NCBI RefSeq assembly: GCF_019649055.1
Contig: NW_026570233.1
Location: 62,001-126,000, forward strand
Direction: 5' to 3'
Source: Paramacrobiotus metropolitanus
Lineage: Eukaryota; Tardigrada; Eutardigrada; Parachela; Macrobiotidae
Length of the DNA: 64,000 bases
The position numbers and the translations under genes are program-made. Below are positions 26,111 through 36,619 of the stretch, in pieces. Position 1 is the stretch's first letter. Each line of letters begins with the position of its first letter. The notes beneath the pieces are model-generated. The model had not been told where the DNA came from. It saw only the letters and a list, made by a program, of their open reading frames with translations, and searched no databases.

Positions 26111-27092
26111 TTATCGATAAAACGTTGCCGCGCATGGGGGGTGGATTTTATTAATAAAATCCGTGGTGGACGAATTTGTCCACCGGAAACGAACAAACAA
26201 CTGCACTGTAACCAACAACTGCATAGCGCAAACGACAAACGAACGCCTGCACAGGGCAGGTACGCCTCCAAACCCCCAAATCACTCCCGCGATCCGACTG
26301 CTGCCATACATTGCGCGAATTCCTCTCGTCTGCGATTATCCAAAATGACATATTTCTTATAACATCTGCTGCCCCAATTGCCTTGCGCTTTAATTACCGC
26401 TGCCGATGCTCCGAATTTGGCTGCTGCTGTGGCGCCTCCTCGCCGAAACGAATGCGTGGATAACTTACTGCCGTCGATTCCGGCATCTGCCAGCGTTTGC
26501 TTTAAACAACGGTTGAACAAATGAGACGTCATGGCCACCATCTGCCCGGCTGACCGGTACGATAGAAGCGGGTCGTTTCCTTTCGCTTTCGTTGTCGCTA
26601 ATAATACGTACTTCCACTGCGGTTGCTGGACACAGTACACTGTTGCTGCTCAGTTTTGGAACAACTACATGTACTTCCGCGCCCGCGTAGCGGTTGCTTT
26701 TTAGCGCTGGCGCTGATATTTGCAGCCCCATCTCGATGCGCTGCACATTCAAAACTTTAACATGCGTACTGCCCTTTTTGAACGAACAAAACAAATTGGA
26801 TGCCCGCAATAAAGAAAAGAATGTCAATAAGCCAGCGGCCCAGAAGGCCTTCCTGCGTGCTGCCTGCACTGCATGCAAATGCTTGTGGATAGTTAACAAC
26901 AGGTCCACATCTACTGCTGCTCGCTTGTTCGGCAACTCCTCGCGGAGGCGCTGAACACGTGCTAATGCTTCCTTTACTGCAAAATGCGTTAGATCTGGCG
27001 CCGCCATGCTGTGCTCATGGTGAAGAGAAATTAAACTGCTGACATAATTCTGATTTGTTGTATGCTGCAAACTGCGTGCAAGCTCTGCTATA

Positions 27093-27099
27093 ACTACAG
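27093..27099. repeat. Target-site duplication, left copy
   Basis: ACTACAG, identical to 29324-29330. The two copies bracket the reverse transcriptase element inside the recombinase gene. Confidence 0.65.
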
Positions 27100-29323
27100 G
27101 GTTCCAAGCTGGATGACCATAGCGGACCCTTTTGCGAAGCCATTGCCTCTGTACTGACGCTGGGATTACAAGGCAAGGTACCCGCTGACATACGGCCGAT
27201 ATTCTTTGGAGGTCGACTACTGGCGTTGCGCAAGAAAGACGGCGGACTGCGCCCCATAGCGGTAGGACTGTCGTTGCGTCGTCTACTAGCCAAAATCATC
27301 TGTAGCAGAATAGCGGACCGGGCTACCGCTTTGCTTACTCCTCATCAGTCTGGCTTCAACGTTCGGGGGGGAGCCGAGGCCATCGTCCACGCAACTAGAC
27401 ATTTCCTACAGTCGAAACCTGAGAGCATTAAAGCACTGCTAAAGGTTGACTTTCGCAATGCCTTCAACACTGTATCCCGTGAAGTGGTTTTAGATGTTGT
27501 GCATACACACTTTCCTGAATACGATGAATTCTTTTGGTCGGCGTATGGGCATCATTCTTCTTTGTTCATTGATCAGACAGTGCTGTCGTCTGAGTCAGGG
27601 GTACAACAAGGCGACCCGTTGGGCCCGCTGCTATTTTGCCTGGCCTTGCTTCGTGTAATTGCCACGCTGAACACAGAATTTAACGCCTGGTACCTTGACG
27701 ACGGAACCCTGGGCGGTACGCCGGCGTCAGTAGCGGAAAACTTCAGACGGGTTATCGAAGGCGCGCATGCTATCGGCCTGGACATAAACGAGTCTAAATG
27801 TGAACTATTTGTATCAGGAGGAACCGAGGATGAGCGGCAGGAAGTTGTTGACGATTTCGTTTTGCACCACCCACAACTTCGTGTTATGTCCAGCTCAACT
27901 TTAACCCTGCTAGGCGCCCCGGTCCTGGACGACGCGATTGGTGATACCCTCGCTGAGAAATCAAGCGCCATAAATACAGCCTGTGAAAGGCTACAACTCC
28001 TTCCCCGCCACCATGCTCTGTATCTTCTCAGATACTGTTTAGGCGCCCCGAAGATAATTTATGTGCTCAGATGTTGCAATGCCTGGAAACATCCTAAACT
28101 GCTTTATCAAATCGATGAGTCACTGCGTACATGTTTTCAAGAACTTAGTAACGTTCGGGTAAACCATGACGACTACCCTGGCTGGCGACAAGCGACTCTT
28201 CCGGTCAGTCGAGGAGGTGTCGGCATACGTCGTGCGGAGGAATTAGCACTCTCAGCCTATTTGGCTTCGATTCACTCCGTATCTGATTTGCTATTGTCGA
28301 TACTGCCTCACCTTCCGGCAGTGAACGCCTCGGAAGCAGTGGAGTTGTGGAAAACCAAATCCCATTTAGCAGAAGTCCCTGAAGCTGGCATGCGTAAGCT
28401 CCAAAAGACATGGGATTTACCGCTTTGTAATGTGTCGGTCTCTATTTTATTGGATTTGTTTCGCGGTGACATCGTAAATACAGCCCGCTTTCTTGCGCAG
28501 TCCCGTCCCGAAGCCGGTATTTGGTAGAATGCGCTTCCTACCGCCCACATCGGCAACCTCCTTGACGACGAGACTATTAAAATTTCGATCGGCCTGCGTC
28601 TTGGAGCGGATATTTGCGAACCGCATAACTGCACCAAATGTCAGAAGCACGTTGATAAGTTAGGACACCATGGTTTATCATGCACCTACTCGGCCGGTAG
28701 ACACGCGCGCCATGGAGGATTAAACAACATTATATGCCGGGCTTGTGTTTCAGCCGGCGTTCCCGCTAAGCTTGAACCACGCGGTACATCCTCCACTACG
28801 GACCAACGCCCTGATGGTTGTACAACGTTTGCTTGGAAAAGAGGAATGTGTTTGGCGTGGGATGTGACGTGTGTCGACACAATGGCCCTTTCTCACATAC
28901 CGTCAACTTCGGTTGCGGCCGGAGCTGCTGCAGCGCAAGCAGAAGACAGAAAGTCCAGACTGTACGAGTATCTGGTGGGACGCTACATCTTTTCCCCGAT
29001 CGCATTTGAGACGATGGGACCTTGGGGGCCGGCGGCTATCGCTATTGTAAAAGAATTGGGAAAGAGATTGCAACAGCACACAGGAGAGCGTCGCACGCAT
29101 GAATTTCTGCGTCAACGACTATCGCTGGAGATTCAGCGCGGAAACGCGGCATCCATCCTGGGCACGATGGAGGGAGTGGATAGTTTAAATGAAGTTTTGC
29201 TGTTGTAAAGAATATTGCATGTTTCTTTTCTGTACCAGAACTATGTGTTAGTATACACTTGCGACTGATGCATGTCCTTCCATATTTGTACATTAATTAT
29301 TCAACCACCGGTAAATAAAGGTC
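27100..29323 (+). mobile_element. 5'-truncated non-LTR reverse transcriptase element with C-terminal endonuclease-like domain
   Basis: An open frame runs from about 27095 to 29208, broken only by a TAG at 28525-28527. It begins inside the reverse transcriptase palm/fingers region (PADIRPIFFGGRLLALRKKD), with motifs KVDFRNAFN, GVQQGDPLGPLLF and the catalytic YLDD, then LTLLGAP. After the stop the same frame continues with a Cys/His cluster (CEPHNCTKCQ...HHGLSC), a basic RHARHGGLN segment and RPDG...WDVTCVDT. The last matches the PD-(D/E)XK pattern of restriction-like endonucleases of R2/CRE/NeSL-type LINEs. Missing N-terminus and flanking 7-bp ACTACAG duplications indicate a target-primed insertion that was truncated at the 5' end. 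AATAAA lies near the 3' end (29313); there is no poly(A) tail. Exact family is uncertain. Confidence 0.75.
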
Positions 29324-29330
29324 ACTACAG
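29324..29330. repeat. Target-site duplication, right copy
   Basis: ACTACAG, identical to 27093-27099, immediately before the recombinase reading frame resumes on the minus strand. Confidence 0.65.
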
Positions 29331-29799
29331 ACTGACGGTATGTACCGACGCCGGTAATGCTTCCAGCTTATACGCCGCGCAGAATTTCATGTACCTGCTC
29401 CATTGTGCCTTTCTTGTTTCCTGCGATGAACTGGCTGTGGCAGACTGCCGCAAACTTTTCAGTCGTTTCTCCAGATCCATCAAGCGGGTATGCTTGTCCT
29501 GCCATTGCCGGTAACGGCGCTCCGGGAAAACTACGAAATACAGACCTGAATTTTTCCGCGTTAGTGAAATCCACCTTGTTAAACGGCTCAAGGCATCGGC
29601 CGCTACGTTTGTTACTCCCGGAAGATGAACTGCGGTTACGTAAAGGTCATAGCGTAACTGCTTGCTGCTGCTGCATGCAACTGGAAGTTGCCGGTATGCC
29701 GCGCTCTTTATATATGCGCCACCGATGACTGGTGGCCGGCTGAGAGGAGGAGTGGCTATCCGTGTAGGCCAGTAATTAAACAGATTCTCCACAGAGAGA

Positions 29800-30670
29800 A
29801 TCTTACTCATTTTGGACGCATCACCATTGTCGTACAGAACACATGTAGAAAAATCGTATGTAAAATCGTATGTCGTATGTAGAAAAATCAATACATTGTA
29901 GTTTGCGTGTACACAAAGGAGTAGTGCAAGGACCCTTTATGTGCCATTAATATGACTACTTACTGTCATTATTGTAAATACGAGTATTATTGTTATTAAT
30001 ATTATATTATTAATTATCACTACATCGTACAGAAACCGAAGCTGCATGCTTATGCTCGACTCCAGAAAAGCTACAGCGGATCACTTCGAAATTTGATACT
30101 GAAAGTACAGAGAGTTTTCTGCAACTGAACTTTACAGTCATAGGTGATTGTACAAATTACGGGAAATAATTTACCTGGATTCTTGTAATTATATTCATTT
30201 GCTCAGCTAAATTCTCCACTATCATAACGATTCAAGCTTTATTAGAAACTCATACCGTTAAAACCTGCGCTGACATACAGTAATGTTTATACCGCATACA
30301 TTTTTTGTTTAATTCTGCGACCTTAATTTTGTCATAAAGGATATAATACAAAGTAAGAGGTAACAGTCGTTCATTTATGACAAGCTTACTGTCAGAGTTG
30401 TCAGAACTTCTATGGCTGACAGTAGTGAGTGTCACAAATGAGCGCATATGGATGTATTGTACTGTACTTGTACAATTGCGCTCATCCTGACATTTAAAAT
30501 GCTGCAAATAACAGGAAGATCACGCCATTGAATAACAGGAAGATCCTACATTCAACACACGTCTACGATTACTGTACCGGTACGGTATTTGTAGATACGT
30601 TTCAAAAGAAACAGCTCTTCCTCCCTGGTAGCGATTAACCTGCTACGCTGGAAGATGTCCTAATTATTAG
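29800..30670 (+). repeat. Repeat B, right part (copy 1)
   Basis: From GACGCATCACCATT onward this resembles 48795-48850 and 52692-53165. Shared landmarks are GAAACCGAAGCTGCATGC, GAGTGTCACAAAT, CTTGTACAA and AATAACAGGAAG. It completes the repeat whose left part is at 25880-26110. Confidence 0.55.
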
Positions 30671-31770
30671 TCATCCTAAATTGTTCAACTTTTCACTACC
30701 CTATACAAAATATGCACATATTATATGTAGATGTTACGAGGTACATACGTAGTGCTAATAGGAGGTATCTTATTTTCGCTAGATTTTACTGCAACCTGAG
30801 TCTAACTAACCCAGTAAAACTGAAAATACATAAAGTTCTCAAAATCGCGATCGGATTTCCTTAAAATACTGCTAGACTAAAGTTTTAAACAGGTGAGTCG
30901 GAAGCTGGTCAATCATTTAGGCATGTTACTGCAGTCGTCACAGGACAATTTCACGCGAAAGAATTTCCCCCGGCGAACAAGATATAAATATAAATATGTT
31001 ACTATATGTTACGGCTCTACGAGATACCATGTATGTTACTTTCCTTTAGACCCACAGACGATACGCGCGCTATGCGTGTAATCGATACCCGGTCAGCGAA
31101 GACTAAGGGATACAGTTTCTCAGTTCTACCTTTTACCTGGATAGAAATGTCCAGGGAACCAGTGTATGCTACGAGATAACTGCGGTACGAATGATGCGTT
31201 AAGCACAACATGTCTGCATCAAACACAAAGTTACAGCAGAGTAAACAGGAATAAAAACAGCCAGCTAATACAAGATCAAAATGTAATCATGAAAAATATA
31301 TAAAATTAAAAATTTATCTGTGGTTTCCATGCTGTTTAAATAAACGGAAAAGAAACTTTGGCAATCGATTGCGCGAAAATTAACAAATCACGAAAGGTTG
31401 CAAAATAAAAAAAACAGGAACATGAAGAAAACCAAAAAGCGAAAGCGCAAGATAATCTGAGCAAGATTCGGAGGTCAAGCGCGCTTTACGTGCATGTCTC
31501 GAACTAAGGCTCAAATTATTTTCGTCCAGGAAATGGTATCGTGTAAAGCACGGTCTATGCCTCACAAAGCGAATATTTCGTTGATTCCGTAAATGGCCAG
31601 TTTACTAAGAGTCGACACATTAAGCAGCCGCAAATCCATCTTCCACCAATATCGTGGGCTGCCGTCTGCATGGAAACCGCTGAACCTACAAAGCAAGGGT
31701 AAAATGAAGTTCAAGAGACGGAAGTTTGGACTACCGCAACATGGAATGCATTGGCACTAGTCAAGTCTGC
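30671..31770. other. Intergenic and 3' flank, nothing recognised
   Basis: AT-rich; no coding region that I can support. The right end is probably the 3' UTR of the minus-strand gene that stops at 31771. Confidence 0.35.
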
Positions 31771-34510
31771 TTACACTAAAAGATACATGCGAATGGTCTG
31801 CCATTCATCCGGATACTCCAGATTGCGCACCCAACGAGCATGCACAGCAGTGACCTTTGCTAGCATATCCGGGGTGACCGGCGGGAAGTTCTCGTTGACA
31901 GCGCACATGAAGCGGCTAGTCATGCGCATTCTGCCCTCGCTGCATTTGAGAACTAGCCGCGGAATGCTGATCTGCAGCTTGTCAATGTCCAGTGCATGCG
32001 ACTCCATTTTGAGGGGTTTCATCAAATTCTGCTCGTGCTCTGGCAGGAGACGCATACTGTTATCGTATCTAATCTGTACACCCTGAAACAGTTGGGACGC
32101 TGTGAACCCGAACAGGTCGGCCACTTTCCAGTTGTACAGCACGACGGATTCGCAGTAGTGCTTGTAAGACGTCGGCTCCCAAGCTGCAGCGTGCTTCAGC
32201 CGATGCTCGTTTTGTCCCACAATGAGGCTGGGTTCGGAGACAATCTGGTCTTTAAAGACTACCAACGGCAGCCGGATCCCCATTGCTGTTAGCAACATTT
32301 CTATATAAGACGATGGATAAAGGAAAAAGGCGTTGAGGAAGGTGAGGCATTTGGTGGTGGAACTAATGGAGCGGCTCACCAGCTTCAGCAGTTTGTAGCA
32401 GTTGCCACTGTCTACCAGTACCTTCGGATGCAGCCAATTGTCCACATGAATAATGATGTGCTCCGTCATGCGCGGACTGCTTAACAGGAGCGACCATAGC
32501 GCGCATACCCTGTGGAGCAGCGACGTTGTTATATAACTGCCCCAGTAAAAACCACTACTGCAGCCGCCCGATCAAGCTGCCCTTGCCTTCCCTGTGTTGA
32601 ACATCGAGCAGCGTGTGTAACGTTGTCCCATAAACCAGACTCTGGATGCAACCTGATCGGGAGGCTGCTAGTACGGTCCGACACTACCACGCCACAGTTC
32701 CAGCTTTCTCTCATACTTGCGCCACTCCTCGGATTTTGTCGTCCGGCCAAGTTACACTCTGCAGTTTTTCCCAAGAGCAGACTGCCGATGACCTTTGCCT
32801 CGCCACATTCGGTCAGCTCATGACGAGCCTCATTGAGAGTTGGCTCGCTATAGAGCTACGTGAGGGCGCGAGTACCACTTACCGTTTGGCCGTCATTTGT
32901 GAGTACAGATCCAAATGGGCCAGGATGAAGTCAACGAGCCACGGCGTCAGCTGACCTATGTGGGCACCGACAGCTTGGTGCAGTGCGTCACTTTCCCAGC
33001 CTGCGGACAGATGTGTCATGTCAGCTGAATTACTAAATTCAAAATACGCTATAAAGATTGCGTTACATAGTTGCAATTTTTAAGAAGAGGTTAGGCAATT
33101 TGCCGCATTCTGTAGTACGCCCTGCAAAATTCCAGGCATTTTCGACAGTGAGCAATTTTCTTGCCATATGAAACTACGAGTAAGTGCATACAGTAAAAGC
33201 AGGCAAGATGACAGGCAAACTTTAAAAAAACATTTGCTAATTTATGGACATCCGCAATGACGCAATCCCCTTGCATGTTACGATATTATTTGTACATTCA
33301 AATTTAATAGAGAAGTGTTGATTGTGTTGCGATATTCTGTTGGCCGACATAATCTGAAGAGCGGTCATCAAATTAATGCATATAATACTGTAAAACACCG
33401 TCGCACTGATATCGGTGAAAGATCCTACACTGTTACTCCATCTTTACACCTGACCATGATATGACGTTGACCTCGGACCGAGGTCCTCGTTACAGAAGTT
33501 GTGAATTCTTCAGTATTTTGTGAAGGACTCACAACTTCATTACTGAAGTCAATAAATCTATACAGGTAATCGGGACAGCCGTTCATACTGCTCGGCTTGC
33601 CTTGTTAATACTCGTAATAATGTATTATGACTACAAGCTACATGTATAAAGTGTAAAACTAACCGGTGTCGCCAAGGATAACTGCTCTTGCGGGACCTAG
33701 TGCAAAGGCAATGGCCGGCAAATCAATCCGGCTGGCCAGATGTTTGTCCAGCACTTGCGCCAACATCGTCGCCATCCACTGTGCTGTCTCCGCGTTGGCA
33801 GTATTTATCGTAATAAACATGCACCCATCCCGCTCGATGCGCATATGAAAACGACAGCAGTTTCTCCTCGGATAAAAGAATTCCCTTTCCTGCTCAAAAG
33901 CATCGCGAAGGTGCTTGATGATGCGGAATTTGTCGGAGGCATCGCTCAGAACACTCTGCGCCCGGGTAAAGGGAATGAAATGTTTGGTGTAGAGAAAGGC
34001 GCTGCGGCGCTCCAACAACGGTGGACCACTGGGCGGCAACTGCGCGGCCACTTGCCCGGCTGCCACCAGTTCAGCAGGAGCGGCGCATGCCAGGCCGTTG
34101 GGGTAGGGCTCCGCAGATTTCAAATAGAACATTCCACAACTTTCAGTTGAACAACCATGCAACGCATCCAACAGGACGGCAGGTCGGAAGCGCAAGGGGC
34201 CGTTGTTTTCACTACGCAATGCAACGTACACCGCGCAACCTCGGGGTTGACCGTGTACAAGGTCTTCACAGTAGAACGGCAGCAGCCAGATGCTTGCCAT
34301 GTGGATCCACCGAGCGGTGACCTTTGCCGAGTCAAAGTGGATGAGTGCGTGGTCGCCGTCCATGTCTTGAATGTATCCCAGCCACCAGGAGTCGTCAGTG
34401 TTGCGAACGGCGACCGTGTTCTGGTAGCTCATTTGGTTGATATCTACCAGCAGCGGCCGGTATTGCACCATCGCTCCCCAAGGCGAATCCATAACGACCG
34501 ATGAGACCAT
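31771..34510 (-). CDS. 597-aa protein with Tudor-like N-terminal module (4 exons)
   Basis: Exons on the minus strand are 33664-34510, 32883-33000, 32758-32847 and 31771-32509. All four use GT-AG sites in matching phase. Near residues 10-75 a small aromatic-rich beta module reads WWLGYIQDMDGDHALIHFDS then ARWIHMASIWLLPF, which has the spacing of a Tudor/agenet or MBT-like barrel. A region with KHFIPFTRAQ, SDKFRIIKHLRDAF and a likely alpha/beta segment follows, and the last exon is a Leu-rich helical region (TEHIIIHVDNWLHP, VLYNWKVADLFGF). No signal peptide or membrane segment. I do not recognise the full-length family; it may be lineage-specific. The small exon 3 rests on phase and site quality, so its borders are less certain. 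Confidence 0.68.
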
Positions 34511-34698
34511 CAACCTATAAAATGCACCAATGTCTAAGTCTCACTTATGCTTACAATTGTTAGTTATTATGCGTATCGAAGAAAACTACCAACCTATATT
34601 TTAAACACCGCGTCCGATCCACTTCGGTGTCTGTTGCGTCACACTTACGTGTCTCCGAAATGACATGTGTTTTTCCCGGACAGTTTTTGGAATTTGTC

Positions 34699-34974
34699 TC
34701 AGTCTTCCCGCCAACTTTTCGTCAAGTTCCAAATGCCATTATTCTCTTCCCTTATCACAGTGTCCAATATAAAACGATTTAATCGTACAGCTTTTCTAGC
34801 GAAATCGGGAATGTCGACTACTATGTGCAAAAAGCAAAGCAGCGAATCAGCATCTATGTACACCAAGCAGTTTTCATGTCTGCCATTTTCATAACCGCAA
34901 TTTTCCTCAAAAACATTGTTACTGTCAGGGAAATTCGAAGTTTCTCGGTATCTTAAACACGCTTGACTTGCCAT
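34699..34974 (-). CDS. Small ORF (91 aa) upstream of the Tudor-like gene
   Basis: An ATG-started frame with mixed composition (acidic N-terminus with YENGRHENC, then FLHIVVDIPDFARKAV). It lies in the same orientation, about 190 bases upstream of the neighbouring gene's first exon. No recognisable domain. It may be an independent small gene, an upstream exon or chance. Confidence 0.25.
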   Translation of the reverse strand: MASQACLRYRETSNFPDSNNVFEENCGYENGRHENCLVYIDADSLLCFLHIVVDIPDFARKAVRLNRFILDTVIREENNGIWNLTKSWRED

Positions 34975-36619
34975 GAATAGTTCGTTTTACTGATGCAAAA
35001 TATTGAATTCACAAAACTCAAAAGCAAGAAAACTGAAAACGGAAATGTTGGTGTCATGTAAAAAAAAAATTGCTCTTCTTAAATTGTAAACTTTTGAACT
35101 TATACAATGTAACGCAATCTTATCATCAGTCTTATCATTTATGAGTATTTTCTGGCTCCACCACCGATAACATCCTAACACGGATAACCCGTTCAGCTCT
35201 ACGTGCTTCAAAGGCCCTAATACTCACAGGCGCTGTATCACACTTCAAAGTCTTCACAATAGTTATAAAGAAACGGTCCAATTTCCAGTTCAAACAATTT
35301 AGCGTGGCTCAGTTGCGCATTGACGGTCCCGTAGCTCAAAAATTATTCTGTCGTCGATTCGGCAGACATTTTTGGGGTAGTGTACACTCTCTCTGTACAC
35401 TGAAAAATTTATTAGGAGCCAAGGATATTCTGGAACAAATGTGCGCAGTGTTAAGCTAAAATAACACGAACTCCTTAAAAAACCACAGAAAATGCTGTTT
35501 GGTTATTTAATTCTGATCATAGCGTGGGATCATGATCAAGGAACCATGCTGCACCTAAATACTAGTACCTCTCTGATGTCGGGCAAACGCAAACGCACTG
35601 AGGAGTGTGGTAAAAGCCTGAGAAAGGTAAAAATATTGCATATACCGACCACTGAGCACTGAACGACTTAGTAACCGCGGTGTCAAAGTTATCCTGTGCA
35701 GCGTTCAATAGGGAGACAGTGGGACGCGCACACGTGCATAGCAGCGTCGCACTAATGCCGGTTCATGGATGGCACCTAGAGACTAGAAGCCGGTAATATA
35801 CTTACGTAATTTAACTTTTTTGAGCGATTTCACATGAGCCGGTTATTGCGCGCACATTTTGAGTTTAAATCGGTTTAGCTCAATGTTCTGAGCGCTGAAA
35901 GCAGTAACGTACACTATGGAACTGTTTACGAGCCCGTCATGGCTTTTTTTCTAGCAAAAGGGGTGCAAACCAGTAGTAACTCCGCTTAATTCGAATTTAA
36001 AATGATGATTATTTATTAATAACTTTCTTTTGGTTTCGGAACAGATGTAAACAGTACGTTTCCCAAAAATTTACCGTTATGATTAATTAATAATACTACA
36101 CAATTTTGGTTCAACTATACGCTAAAAATGATTTAAAAAATGTTGACAATTTTAACGTTCACTATTGTGCCCAAGAGTACCTTATATTCGGTTAAGAGAA
36201 CTTCCACTGTATCTAAATAGTTTTAAATATTCTGATGTTTGCCTAATTAAACACTGCATTAAAACAACGACCCGAGACCGGAAGAGGACAAACAGTAAGG
36301 GTTTTTTCCAACAGCAGTCCCAGAACCTCAATACACCGCCACCGATTTGCAAATAAAGAACGAAAACCGACGTAATTAATCCCAGTCTAGAGACAGATCT
36401 CGTTGTTTTTGGTAAAAAATTAATTTTCATCAAAGGTATATGTCAAAATGCACTACTACAAGTCTACAACGTTAGAATTACAAGAAAGACGCCCAAGGAA
36501 AAACAATTGCTCATCTTTCTGAGAAAGAAGCTTAAAACACAAACTGCTGTTAACTGACAAATGGCCGTGGCGTACTACAAAGTAACAGTCTAACATTGAA
36601 CCTTAAGGTAGGAAAAGCG
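34975..36619. other. Intergenic, nothing recognised
   Basis: AT-rich, no supported gene. The part near 36000-36600 is probably 3' flank of the SAP/RRM gene; a minus-strand AATAAA lies at 36012-36017. Confidence 0.35.

Larger units (their letters stand above)
26281..29891 (-). mobile_element. DIRS/Ngaro-type retroelement remnant: RNase H end plus tyrosine recombinase, interrupted
   Basis: On the minus strand, 29325-29891 encodes the end of an RNase H domain (HLPGVTNVAADALSR) followed by the start of a tyrosine recombinase (SQETRKAQWSRYMKFCAAY). The recombinase continues at about 27092-26281 after a 2.2-kb insertion. The catalytic set is visible: box I arginine in LLRASNLF, THSFRRGG (HxxR), and GNWGSRCYKKYV with the tyrosine nucleophile. 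RNase H followed by a recombinase is the order of DIRS-like elements. The recombinase has a further frameshift near 26610, where the frame with LCPATAVE passes to the one with TKAKGNDPLLSY. The element is dead. Upstream reverse transcriptase was not found in readable form. Confidence 0.75.
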
